A stretch of DNA of 43,346 nucleotides from Nodosilinea sp. LEGE 06152 (GCF_015207525.1 NZ_JADEWR010000009.1:244232-287577), one strand, 5' to 3'. Counted from the first letter of the stretch, positions 24,725 through 32,302 are shown. Numbers and translations: made by a program. The notes: a model not told the origin generated them from the letters alone.

Positions 24725-26740
24725 ATGTTTGAGTCCAGCGAAACCATCCTGCATATTGATGATAACGAAGCCAATCGTTACATCGTCAGGCGAATTTTGC
24801 AAAATGCAGGGTTTGCCGTTGTAGAAGCGGCAACAGGTTCCGCAGGGCTAGAGGCGATCGCCCACCATCAGCCAGCGCTGGTCATTCTAGACGTAAAGTT
24901 GCCCGATCTAAACGGCTTTGAAGTCTGTCGTCAGATCAAGTCTGACCCGCAAACTCGCTTTATTCCGGTGCTGCATCTCTCCGCCAGCTTTGTTAAAAGC
25001 CAGGACAAGGCTGAAGGATTAGACAGTGGCGCGGACGGTTATTTAGCCCAGCCCGTTGAACCCATTGAACTGCTGGCAACGGTGCGATCGCTCTTTCGAA
25101 TTCGCCAGGCGGAGGAGTTAGCGCTTACGTCAGCGCGGGAGTGGCAAACCACCTTTGATGCCATTAACGACAGCGTTTGCCTGCTCGATCAGCAGGGCAA
25201 GATTTTGCGCTGTAACCAGGCCATGATGCGGCTTTTTGGTAGACCCGCTAAAGATATGGTGGGGCACGTCCACTATGAGTTGATGAATACCATTTTGGGG
25301 GTAGGAGACGGCACCTGCTTTTACTGTGCCAAAGAAACATACCAGCGCCAAATGCTAGAGCTGCAAAGCCAGGGACGCTGGTTTGCCAAAACAATGGACC
25401 CAGTTCTCAATGAATTTGGCACCTTTACAGGGGCAGTTTTGACCCTGGTAGACATTACCAATCGCAAGCAAATCGAGGATGAACGCAAGCAGGCAGAGCT
25501 GATTCTACAAGAGCGCAACCAACGCCTAGATGCGCTGTATGAAACGACCCGCGAGCAAGCGGATCAACTGCGGCAGGCGAATCGCATCAAAGACGAATTT
25601 TTGGCCGTGCTGTCCCATGAATTGCGATCGCCTCTCAACCCCATTCTTGGCTGGGCAAAAATACTGCAAACCAGAAAGCAAGACGCAGCAAAAACGCAGT
25701 ATGCCCTCGAAACCATTGAGCGAAACGCTAGGCTACAAGCGCAACTCATTGAAGACTTGCTCGATGTTTCCCGTATTCTTCAGGGCAAGCTGAGCTTAAA
25801 CACCGTTCCAGTTAGTCTACCCTTCACCATTAAGTCTGCGCTTGAAACAGTGCAGCTGGCGGCTGAGGCAAAATCTATCCACATTGAGACCAGCTTTGAA
25901 CCCAATGTTGGGCAAGTTCTAGGCGATTCTGGCCGCCTGCAGCAGGTCATTTGGAACTTAATCTCCAACGCCGTTAAATTCACGCCCCAGGGTGGCAGTG
26001 TGCAGGTGCGGCTAGAGCAAATTGAGGTTGAAGAAGACCACGGTGCCTCTCCGCAAGGCCCCGTTGCCTACGCTCAAATTACGGTCAGTGACACTGGCCA
26101 AGGCATCACCGCTAGCTTTTTGCCCTACGTCTTTGACTATTTTCGGCAGGCTGACAGCACCACGACTCGAGCTTTTGGCGGGTTGGGGTTGGGGTTAGCG
26201 ATCGTCAGTCACCTGGTCGAACTGCACGGCGGCACCGTTCAGGCCGCGAGTTTAGGCGAGGGGCAGGGCTCAACTTTTATCGTGCGGCTTCCTGTTATGG
26301 CGGTCTCAAAACGGCATTCCGATCATCCCTCGGCGCGCAATCGCTCAGAGCTGCAGTTGAGTGGATTGCGAGTGCTTTTTGTCGATGATGAGAGAGATTC
26401 ACGCGAGCTGGTTACTTTTCTGCTAGAACAGCAGGGTGCAAAGGTTACCCAGGTAAAATCGGCAAATGAAGCGTTAGGCCAGCTACAGCAAGCAACGTTT
26501 GATTTGCTCATTAGCGATATCGGCATGCCCGATATGGATGGCTATACATTGCTTCGCCACATCAGGGAGCGATCGCCCGACCAGGGCAGAGATATTTTGG
26601 CGATCGCCGTTACTGCCTATGCGGGAGAAAACAATCAGCAGCAAGCCTTAGCAGCCGGATTTCAGCACCACATCACCAAACCGATTGAGCCAGAAACGCT
26701 GTTGCAAACGGTTTGGACGCTCGTGCAACAACAGGAATAG
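24725..26740 (+). CDS. Hybrid histidine kinase REC-PAS-HisKA-HATPase-REC
   Basis: 671 residues, soluble. First receiver (about 5-120; acceptor D56 in ILDVKLP) has Gln109 where the conserved Lys is expected (YLAQPVEP). PAS domain about 140-250 (FDAINDSVCLLDQQGKILRC) contains a CFYC pair. HisKA H298 in SHELRSPLNP; HATPase_c about 400-525 (LISNAVKFTPQGG, DTGQGI, GGLGLGLAIV). The C-terminal receiver has its acceptor Asp near residue 598 in ISDIGMPDMDG and a normal Lys in ITKPIEP. Starts 9 bases after the previous stop, with GAGG 7 bases before ATG, so it is the last gene of the stressosome operon. Probably a phosphorelay partner of the previous kinase. Confidence 0.92.
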   Translation: MFESSETILHIDDNEANRYIVRRILQNAGFAVVEAATGSAGLEAIAHHQPALVILDVKLPDLNGFEVCRQIKSDPQTRFIPVLHLSASFVKSQDKAEGLDSGADGYLAQPVEPIELLATVRSLFRIRQAEELALTSAREWQTTFDAINDSVCLLDQQGKILRCNQAMMRLFGRPAKDMVGHVHYELMNTILGVGDGTCFYCAKETYQRQMLELQSQGRWFAKTMDPVLNEFGTFTGAVLTLVDITNRKQIEDERKQAELILQERNQRLDALYETTREQADQLRQANRIKDEFLAVLSHELRSPLNPILGWAKILQTRKQDAAKTQYALETIERNARLQAQLIEDLLDVSRILQGKLSLNTVPVSLPFTIKSALETVQLAAEAKSIHIETSFEPNVGQVLGDSGRLQQVIWNLISNAVKFTPQGGSVQVRLEQIEVEEDHGASPQGPVAYAQITVSDTGQGITASFLPYVFDYFRQADSTTTRAFGGLGLGLAIVSHLVELHGGTVQAASLGEGQGSTFIVRLPVMAVSKRHSDHPSARNRSELQLSGLRVLFVDDERDSRELVTFLLEQQGAKVTQVKSANEALGQLQQATFDLLISDIGMPDMDGYTLLRHIRERSPDQGRDILAIAVTAYAGENNQQQALAAGFQHHITKPIEPETLLQTVWTLVQQQE

Positions 26741-26899
26741 GGGCTCAGACACCCTGGTTGTGCTGTAAGAAGTGGTAAATGCTTTGGGGAGCTGCTTGCT
26801 TCAGTACTAAGAATTATTTCGGTATCAAGGATCACTTCGACCGGGCTGGGCATCTTGGGAAGGAACCCATCCAGGCCGCGCGATCGCGCCTTAGCTGCT

Positions 26900-27367
26900 A
26901 TGAATAACGCTTTACTCACCGCCATCCGCGAAGCCGACGGTCGTTACCTGAGCGATCTAGAGCTACGCCCCTTCGACCACATGATGGAGGCCTTTCAAAC
27001 CCGCGTTGGCCTCTACAGCTACGTTAGAGACCACGGCAAAGAACTGGTGCTCAACGCCCTGCGGCGGCTGATGCAAACCCCCCATCGTCAGGTAGTGCAG
27101 GAGCACGCCCAGCAGTGCCAGCGCGACATGCTGTTTACCCTAGAGTACGTTTCTAAGGGCATTTTGCTCAACGACGAAGACGGCTTTATGGAAGAGTATC
27201 TGGTCTGGATGCAGAACATTATTCGCTCCTTCAACCGCCAGAGCGCCTGCATTGTGGCCTATCGACTGCTGAAGGAGGAAGTGCGCTCTACAATGCCTGC
27301 CGACCAGGGCAACCTGATGGGGCTCTACCTCGACAAGCTAACTGAGGCACTAGATAACGGCATCTAG
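26900..27367 (+). CDS. Phycobilisome-family (phycobiliprotein fold) protein
   Basis: 155 residues from ATG 26900; an in-frame earlier start at 26855 adds residues that look non-coding. The pattern follows the globin-like phycobiliprotein fold: IREADGRYLSD near the N-terminus, then CQRDMLFTLEYVSKGILLND, which aligns with the chromophore region of allophycocyanin beta (C-x-R-D-L-x5-RY). C73, R75 and D76 take the places of the bilin-linking Cys, the Arg and the Asp that hold the chromophore. Overall similarity to known rod or core subunits is low, and it is not next to other apc/cpc genes. It may be a light-sensing or degradation-related paralogue rather than a light-harvesting subunit. Confidence 0.68.
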   Translation: MNNALLTAIREADGRYLSDLELRPFDHMMEAFQTRVGLYSYVRDHGKELVLNALRRLMQTPHRQVVQEHAQQCQRDMLFTLEYVSKGILLNDEDGFMEEYLVWMQNIIRSFNRQSACIVAYRLLKEEVRSTMPADQGNLMGLYLDKLTEALDNGI

Positions 27368-27552
27368 CGATCGCGGCAGCGGCAGCGGCGGCACCTGTAC
27401 CCGGCGGTGAGCGAAGGGCTGACGGATGCAGCCCAGGTCAACCGCTCGGGTAACAATTTCTTGCTAACGCCCGCCCAGTTTCCCAGGTCTCCGGTTTGAA
27501 CTTAGACTAGGGACAGTATTCCGTTACTGATTCCTGTCACCAGTCTCATCCT

Positions 27553-27738
27553 ATGGGAAAGTCACGTCTTAGTCCCAGGCAGCGGTCCTACGAGGCCGAT
27601 TTGATTAATCGCCTATCGGATAATCATCAGCTTAACCAGGCCCAGCAGCGTATCAGCGGGCTAACCAACCGAGACCGCGATCTGGTTGCCGAGCGCCTCA
27701 GCAGCCGCACCCGAGAACGACTGCGACATAGCAGCTAA
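27553..27738 (+). CDS. Small basic protein, unknown
   Basis: 61 residues, rich in Arg, Ser and Gln (GLTNRDRDLVAERLSSRTRE), no Cys, no membrane span, predicted helical. There is no obvious ribosome site before the ATG. Codon use resembles neighbouring genes and the ORF fills an otherwise empty gap, but chance cannot be excluded. The stretch 27368-27552 upstream holds no other ORF worth listing. Confidence 0.45.
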   Translation: MGKSRLSPRQRSYEADLINRLSDNHQLNQAQQRISGLTNRDRDLVAERLSSRTRERLRHSS

Positions 27739-27774
27739 GCCTGACGTCGAAACGCTGGCCGGCGAAGCCGTTTA

Positions 27775-28992
27775 CTAGGCCTGGGGTTGTTTTGCGACGG
27801 GCCTAGGCTTAATCAAGTTAAACACCACTTGTATGCCACAGGCTACCATCAACCAGGCCACCATCCCCAGCGACGGCAGGTTGGTGCCCAAAATAGCGAG
27901 CGCGATCGCAAACAGAGCCGACCCCAGGCGATAGGTGCTCAAACTGCGCCTAAACCTTGGCGTGCCCAGGGTGCAGGTCATCCAGTGAATGGCGGCCAAA
28001 GCCGACAGCACCAGGGCGATCGCGCTGCAAAACAGCCACAGTTCGGCCTGCTCTGGCGGCGTGGTGGGGCCATTGGCAATCATGTGCTCTAGCCCCACCC
28101 CGGCCATGGCAATGCCTGCAGTCAGGGGCAAGTGACAGTAGAGCCAGGATAGGGCGGTGCCCATTTTTCCCGCTCGCATCGATTGCAGGGGCGAGCCGTC
28201 TACCGAGTCAAAGTACAGCCACCAGAGGCAAAAGGCGATCGCCAGCCCCAGCACGGCCGTAGTTTCTGCGGCCAGCGTCCAGTCTAAATTGCTCAACCCC
28301 CGCACCACCCCAATCACGGCCTCCCCCAGCACGATTATCGTGAACAGCCCCACCCGTTCTGGCACGTGGGTAAAGCTGGGCGGCACCTGCACCACCAGCC
28401 GCCCGGCCGTCAGGGGCGTACTCAGGTCAATCAGCAATCCGGCCATCCACAAAACGTAGCGCCAGGGAGCGGGCACAAACACCGACCCCAGCCACAGCAG
28501 CACGCTCAGCCCAAACCCTACGGAGTAGTGCCTAACCAGCCCCTCAGTGATGGGGTTGTAGTACCCCGCAATTTGATATTGAAGCACCAGCAACCCGCGA
28601 AACGCCGCGTAGCAGAGGGCAAAGCCGATATCACCGCCGCCCAACCCGTGGTGCACATGCACCGCCATCGCCGCCACAATCACCATTTCCATAAAGGCAA
28701 ACAGGCGATCGAACAAGCCGTCAGCGTCAAACCGGGTGGCGTAAAAGGTGGCCCCCACCCAGCACCACCAGATCGGCACAAAAAATAGCCCAAAGCTCAG
28801 TAGCCCAGCCCAGCTCAGGTGCCCGCTCAGGTAGTGGGAGAGCTGGCTAATGGTGGCGACAAACACCAGGTCATAGAACAGCTCTAGCCAGGTAGCCCGG
28901 CGATCGCTGTCTTCAGCGTCGTCTTGCCGCAGGGTTGGGGGTTGCCAAATTGCTGGAGGCATCGCGGAGAACGAGAGAACAATAGGCCCCAT
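27775..28992 (-). CDS. ltrA: LtrA-family membrane protein
   Basis: 405 residues. The opening motif RRATWLELFYDLVFVATISQLSHYL is diagnostic of the low-temperature-requirement A family (Listeria LtrA), multi-span membrane proteins of unknown biochemical function. About ten hydrophobic segments fill the protein, with WWLYFD and a conserved GEAVIGVVRG in the middle. ATG 28992 is preferred because GGTGAG lies just upstream; ATG 28962 is possible. A strong hairpin sits immediately before its ribosome site (29008-29045). Tandem with CDGSH and pirin genes on the same strand. Confidence 0.88.
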   Translation of the reverse strand: MGPIVLSFSAMPPAIWQPPTLRQDDAEDSDRRATWLELFYDLVFVATISQLSHYLSGHLSWAGLLSFGLFFVPIWWCWVGATFYATRFDADGLFDRLFAFMEMVIVAAMAVHVHHGLGGGDIGFALCYAAFRGLLVLQYQIAGYYNPITEGLVRHYSVGFGLSVLLWLGSVFVPAPWRYVLWMAGLLIDLSTPLTAGRLVVQVPPSFTHVPERVGLFTIIVLGEAVIGVVRGLSNLDWTLAAETTAVLGLAIAFCLWWLYFDSVDGSPLQSMRAGKMGTALSWLYCHLPLTAGIAMAGVGLEHMIANGPTTPPEQAELWLFCSAIALVLSALAAIHWMTCTLGTPRFRRSLSTYRLGSALFAIALAILGTNLPSLGMVAWLMVACGIQVVFNLIKPRPVAKQPQA

Positions 28993-29007
28993 TCTCTCAC
29001 CAAAACT

Positions 29008-29045
29008 GTAGCCCCAGGTGCATCCTACGCTTCACCTGGGGCTAC
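29008..29045 (-). terminator. 13-bp hairpin between the CDGSH gene and ltrA
   Basis: GTAGCCCCAGGTG (29008-29020) and CACCTGGGGCTAC (29033-29045) are perfect complements with a 12-base loop. Read on the - strand the hairpin begins 17 bases after the CDGSH stop and is followed by AGTTTTGG, a short T-run. It fits an intrinsic terminator, though its closeness to the ltrA ribosome site (GGTGAG) also allows attenuation or read-through control. Confidence 0.65.
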
Positions 29046-29062
29046 GGGGGTTTCAACGTCGT

Positions 29063-29299
29063 CTATAGTTTGGTGTGGCTACCATCGCAGAAGGGGGCAT
29101 TTTGGGTGTACTTGCAGGCGCACAGCGCTACCTGCTTTTTCTCCTCCAGGGTGAATTTCATCGGGACAAACTCGGTACCTGCGTGGGCACCATTGCAGAA
29201 GGGCTGGTTGGTTGACTGGCCGCAGGTGCACCAAAAGTAGTCGCCTGCCTCCAGCTCCATCACCACAGGTTTAGTATCGGCAATTACAGGTTCAGCCAT
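29063..29299 (-). CDS. Double CDGSH iron-sulfur protein
   Basis: 78 residues from ATG 29299, chosen because GAGGAG lies 7 bases upstream; an earlier start at 29338 is unlikely. Two CDGSH-type [2Fe-2S] sites are complete: CTCGQSTNQPFCNGAH and CACKYTQNAPFCDGSH, each with three Cys and one His. The protein is soluble, without the membrane anchor of mitochondrial mitoNEET, and resembles the tandem Miner2-like arrangement. Likely a redox or cluster-transfer protein. It lies between pirin and ltrA on the same strand, which suggests a stress or redox setting. Confidence 0.93.
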   Translation of the reverse strand: MAEPVIADTKPVVMELEAGDYFWCTCGQSTNQPFCNGAHAGTEFVPMKFTLEEKKQVALCACKYTQNAPFCDGSHTKL

Positions 29300-29340
29300 C
29301 GTTCGCTCCTCGCTTAGGTTATTCCGTAGCACGGGCATGC

Positions 29341-29370
29341 TGCGAAGGCAGGTATCCCCTGCCTCCGCGA
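29341..29370 (-). repeat. Hairpin upstream of the CDGSH gene
   Basis: AGGCAGG (29346-29352) and CCTGCCT (29358-29364) form a 7-bp stem with a 5-base loop, extended by partly matching GCG/CGC ends. It lies about 45 bases upstream of the CDGSH ATG, in the gap after pirin. Could be a leader structure or transcript-end hairpin. Confidence 0.4.
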
Positions 29371-29382
29371 GCCTTAGAAGTA

Positions 29383-29427
29383 GATAGCTGCGGTTAATGA
29401 GTAATTGCTGGATGCACCGCAGCTATC
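29383..29427 (-). terminator. 12-bp inverted repeat after pirin
   Basis: GATAGCTGCGGT (29383-29394) and ACCGCAGCTATC (29416-29427) are perfect complements with a 21-base loop, starting 6 bases beyond the pirin stop. There is no T-run after it, so it is a transcript-end structure rather than a textbook intrinsic terminator. Confidence 0.5.
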
Positions 29428-29433
29428 CTCGGC

Positions 29434-30135
29434 TTAGGCAGCCATATCAAACACCAGCACCTCGGCCTCGTTAGTACCAGTCAGGCTCACGGTGTCGAGG
29501 TCGCTGACGGCGGCTCCGTCGCCAGCGGTGAGGTCGTGGCCATTGAGGTTGACGGCTCCTCGGGCCACTTGCACCCAGGCTACCCGGCCCGGAGCTAGGG
29601 CATGCTCAACGCGATCGCCCTCAGCCAGCGCGGTGGCGTACAAACTCACATCCTGGTGAATGGTAACGGAGCCATCGCGCCCATCGCGGGAGCCCACCAG
29701 GCGCAGCTGCCCCTGCTTGGTTTCCGGTGCGATCGAAATTTGCTCGTAGCCGGGGTCAATGCCCTCGGCCTCAGGCAAAATCCAGATTTGCAGAAAATGC
29801 ACCGGGTCGCTGTTAGACGCGTTGAACTCGCTGTGGCGAATACCCGTGCCCGCCGACATGCGCTGCACATCGCCAGGGCGAATCACCGACCCCGTGCCGA
29901 GGCTGTCTTTGTGCTCCAGCGCCCCGTCGAGCACGTAGGTGACAATTTCCATGTCGCGGTGGCCGTGGGTGCCAAAGCCTTGGCCGGGGGTCACTTTGTC
30001 TTCGTTGATCACCCGCAGGCTGGCAAAGCCCATGTGGCTGGGGTCGTAGTAGTTGCCAAAGGAGAATGTGTGACGAGAATCGAGCCAGCCAAAGTTAGCA
30101 GCACCGCGATCGCTAGCAGGACGAACCGTAATCAT
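29434..30135 (-). CDS. Pirin family protein
   Basis: 233 residues from ATG 30135, which has a perfect AGGAGGTG ribosome site 7 bases upstream; the longer frame to 30252 runs through the operator region and is rejected. Bicupin fold: N-terminal cupin with metal ligands in [17 protein letters not shown] (two His) and [12 protein letters not shown] (His, Glu), all four present. Pirins are iron proteins, some with quercetinase activity, others regulatory. In bacteria they are often controlled by an adjacent divergent LysR regulator, as here. Downstream genes are CDGSH and ltrA. Confidence 0.95.
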   Translation of the reverse strand: MITVRPASDRGAANFGWLDSRHTFSFGNYYDPSHMGFASLRVINEDKVTPGQGFGTHGHRDMEIVTYVLDGALEHKDSLGTGSVIRPGDVQRMSAGTGIRHSEFNASNSDPVHFLQIWILPEAEGIDPGYEQISIAPETKQGQLRLVGSRDGRDGSVTIHQDVSLYATALAEGDRVEHALAPGRVAWVQVARGAVNLNGHDLTAGDGAAVSDLDTVSLTGTNEAEVLVFDMAA

Positions 30136-30204
30136 TAGAGACACCTCCTGTGTCAATGGATTGGAAACATCCGAATAAATTAAAGATATACTGAATCCAA
30201 ATAA

Positions 30205-30253
30205 ACGACAATACCTAATTTTATGGACATATTGTCGTCTTAAAGGAGACAAT
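30205..30253. promoter_or_regulatory. Operator region between pirin and lysR, three GACAAT half-sites
   Basis: ACGACAATA (30205-30213) and TATTGTCGT (30230-30238) form a perfect 9-bp dyad with a 16-base spacer. ATTGTC (30231-30236) and GACAAT (30248-30253) form a second dyad with an 11-base spacer, the geometry of a LysR T-N11-A box. A LysR protein divergent from pirin is the obvious candidate binder. Confidence 0.6.
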
Positions 30254-30263
30254 TGATTTCCCC

Positions 30264-30332
30264 CTTCAACTCCGCTCAGGGACCGCCTTCGACTCCGCTC
30301 AGGGACCGCCTTCGACTCCGCTCAGGGACCGC
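30264..30332 (+). repeat. Three tandem copies of a 23-bp unit
   Basis: CTTCRACTCCGCTCAGGGACCGC is repeated three times head to tail (30264-30286, 30287-30309, 30310-30332), with one base difference in copy 1. It lies in the lysR leader. There are no spacers, so it is not a CRISPR array. Confidence 0.9.
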
Positions 30333-30334
30333 CA

Positions 30335-30380
30335 CCTACCCGCCTACTCGCCTACTCGCCTACCCGCCCACCCACTCCCC
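30335..30380 (+). repeat. 8-bp tandem repeat CCTACYCG before lysR
   Basis: Four exact or near-exact copies (30335-30366) decaying into CCCACCCACTCCCC. A similar motif (CACCCACCC, CCGCCTACCC) recurs at the right edge of the window (43321-43346). It ends only 9 bases before the lysR ATG, which lacks a ribosome site. Confidence 0.8.
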
Positions 30381-30389
30381 TTCCCCAAG

Positions 30390-31268
30390 ATGGACAAACT
30401 CGAAAGCATGCGCGCCTTTACCCAAGTCGTCGAAGCGGGCGGTTTTGCCGCCGCTGCCCGCCGGATGGATCTGTCGCGATCGCAGGTCAACAAGCTGGTG
30501 ATGAACCTGGAAGATCACCTGCAAACCCAGCTTCTGCACCGCACCACCCGCAAGGTCTCCCCCACCGATGCCGGGCGGGCCTACTACGATCGCTGTCTCG
30601 CCATCCTCGCCGACCTCGAAGAAGCGGAGCTGGCCCTGACCCAGCTTCAGCAGGAGCCGCGCGGCAGCCTGCGCATCAACGCGCCAATGACCTTTGGCAC
30701 CCTGCACCTGGCCCCGCTGGTGGTGGAGTTTATGGCCCAGTACCCCGACTTGCAGGTGGAGCTGGTGCTCAACGATCGCCGCATCGACCCGATTGAGGAA
30801 GGCTTCGACATCACCATTCGCATTGCCGCCCAGCCCCCTGGCCCAGGGCTGATTGCCCATACCCTGGCCCATTGCCCCCTGCTGCTGTGTGCGGCCCCCG
30901 ACTATCTACAGCAGCGCGGCACCCCCACCCATCCAGACGATCTACAGCACCACGCCTGCCTGCACTACGGCCACCGATCGCAGGACAACAGCTGGACTCT
31001 GGTAGGCGACGAGCCGCACACCGTCACCATCAACGGGCCGCTGTGCTGCAACAACGGCGAGGTGCTACGAGCCGCTGCGCTGGAGGGGTTAGGCATCGTC
31101 ATGCTGCCCGACTTTATTGTGGAAAAAGACTTGAAGGAGGGGCGATTGCACCCTATTCTGGCGGCTTACTCACCGCCAGCGATCAATATCTACGCGCTGT
31201 ACCCAGTAAATCGTCACCTATCGGCCAAGGTGACGCGCCTGGTGGAGTTTTTAGCCGAGAAAGTTTAG
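30390..31268 (+). CDS. LysR-family transcriptional regulator
   Basis: 292 residues. N-terminal winged helix-turn-helix (about 1-60; MRAFTQVVEAGGFAAAARRM, LSRSQVNKLVMNLEDHLQTQL, HRTTRKVSPTDAGRAYYDRC) and a C-terminal periplasmic-binding-like effector domain (about 90-290) of the CrgA-like type (GSLRINAPMTFGTLHLAPLV). Probably controls the divergent pirin gene and itself through the dyads at 30205-30253. No Shine-Dalgarno precedes the ATG, and the leader is filled by tandem repeats, suggesting low or unusual translation. Confidence 0.93.
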   Translation: MDKLESMRAFTQVVEAGGFAAAARRMDLSRSQVNKLVMNLEDHLQTQLLHRTTRKVSPTDAGRAYYDRCLAILADLEEAELALTQLQQEPRGSLRINAPMTFGTLHLAPLVVEFMAQYPDLQVELVLNDRRIDPIEEGFDITIRIAAQPPGPGLIAHTLAHCPLLLCAAPDYLQQRGTPTHPDDLQHHACLHYGHRSQDNSWTLVGDEPHTVTINGPLCCNNGEVLRAAALEGLGIVMLPDFIVEKDLKEGRLHPILAAYSPPAINIYALYPVNRHLSAKVTRLVEFLAEKV

Positions 31269-31303
31269 TCAGAATGATGGCAGATATCATCAGGTGCGGC
31301 GTG

Positions 31304-31663
31304 TTAACCGTTCAAATCATTTTCAGCCCGATTCAGGATGTCTTGAATCTCGGTGACAGAAATATCTGCACGGTCGGATTTTGAATAGATAGTAATTAGC
31401 AAGATCTGCGTTTCAGTTTTTAGATAGTACAGAATGCGATAGCCACCGCTTTTACCCTTTTGAGTATCAGTATTCCTGACTCTGACTTTGAAAACGGTAT
31501 AGTTCAAATTTGGGATTTTATCGCCTAAAGCTTCACCTGCTTGGAGTCTTTCAATAATAGGCCGAATGTCACGCTGGATTTGACGATAGCGTTTAGCTAG
31601 GCGGTGCAGTTCTTTTGCAAAGCGATCAGTGAAATTTACCTGGACAGGGGAATTATTCGGCAT
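31304..31663 (-). CDS. relE: RelE/ParE-family toxin
   Basis: 119 residues, single RelE/ParE fold: basic N-terminal helix (FAKELHRLAKRYRQIQRDI), KVRVRNTDTQKGKSGGYRILYYL and TIYSKSDRADI. The Arg and Tyr of YRILYYL and the Lys/Arg near the C-terminus fit the RNA-cleaving set of RelE. As a type II toxin it would cut mRNA on the ribosome when the antitoxin is lost. Its start overlaps the antitoxin gene by 11 bases. Confidence 0.88.
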   Translation of the reverse strand: MPNNSPVQVNFTDRFAKELHRLAKRYRQIQRDIRPIIERLQAGEALGDKIPNLNYTVFKVRVRNTDTQKGKSGGYRILYYLKTETQILLITIYSKSDRADISVTEIQDILNRAENDLNG

Positions 31664-31916
31664 CTAAGCCATCCCAAAGCTCGGCGATAGGGCGAGTCTG
31701 GCCCATTAGAGCCTGTTGCCAGCCTTCACGAATGCTCTCCATTACCAGTTCTATAGGGTCGTCATCGAGATCATTATCTAAAGTGCTATCAGGTTCCCCT
31801 TCTTCTGGGATTAGCACAATAACCCGGACGCGATCGCGATGAATAATGTCAGGAGGGAGATCGATCGCTAGTTGCCCCTGGTCGTTAATGGTGGCGGTAG
31901 TTTCAATCGCTTTCAT
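31653..31916 (-). CDS. relN: RelN-type antitoxin
   Basis: 87 residues. N-terminal beta-rich part (MKAIETTATINDQGQLAIDL, RVRVIVLIPEEG), an acidic middle (DSTLDNDLDDDP) and a C-terminal helix (ELVMESIREGWQQALMGQ), which should wrap the toxin. The layout matches the RelN antitoxin described with RelE in Synechocystis. First gene of the pair; its upstream region is the gene-poor patch. Confidence 0.82.
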   Translation of the reverse strand: MKAIETTATINDQGQLAIDLPPDIIHRDRVRVIVLIPEEGEPDSTLDNDLDDDPIELVMESIREGWQQALMGQTRPIAELWDGLDAE

Positions 31917-32133
31917 TGTTCAGGCTCCGTACTGATTTTAGCATTGAGGTTTATCTGTTTTCTTGGCCTTCCTTAACTCCATTGCCACTTATCAAATACC
32001 TACGGCAATTCCGCGAAAGGCTTCATCTTGCTTGCGCCAAGTCATCGAGGTGCAGCCCACCCTGCCTCCATCTTATTACGGCCGTCCTACGGCCGTAGAA
32101 TAAGGGTATTCTCTGCAATTTCGCTGTTGCTGC
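31917..32133. other. Gene-poor patch upstream of relNE
   Basis: No supported gene. It must include the relNE promoter (- strand). The sequence is less GC-rich and has a different texture from its surroundings, and ends in the hairpin at 32072-32104; together with the Uma2 remnant next to it, this looks like decayed accessory DNA. Confidence 0.45.
32072..32104. repeat. Long imperfect hairpin with doubled ACGGCCGT
   Basis: CTTATT-ACGGCCGT (32072-32085) pairs with ACGGCCGT-AG-AATAAG (32089-32104): 14 base pairs with a two-base bulge and a three-base loop. ACGGCCGT is itself palindromic. No T-run follows on the + side, so it may be a mobile-element relic. Confidence 0.55.
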
Positions 32134-32256
32134 ATGAGTCAGGCTGTAAAGCAAATTCGCTGGACCGTTCGCGATCTGGAGGTGCTACCCCAATACGTCA
32201 GCTATTTTGAGGAGCTAGAGCCACGGCGCAAAGCAAAGCGTGCCATCAGATCATGA
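32134..32256 (+). pseudogene. Truncated Uma2-family remnant
   Basis: A 40-codon frame starting MSQAVKQIRWTVRDLEVLPQ. This closely resembles the N-terminus of Uma2/DUF820 proteins, but the frame then diverges and stops (TGA at 32254) before the nuclease core. No continuation was found downstream. Probably the start of a decayed Uma2 gene. Confidence 0.5.
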
Positions 32257-32302
32257 TTTTGGTTGTGATGGATTGATAAACCTAAATTGTTAACCCCAAA
32301 TT

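Noticed and set aside
30136..30252. N-terminal extension of pirin to 30252
   Set aside because: It would run through the operator dyads, and ATG 30135 has a perfect AGGAGGTG ribosome site.
30264..30332. 23-bp direct repeats as a small CRISPR array
   Set aside because: Copies are contiguous with no spacers, and no cas gene is in the window.
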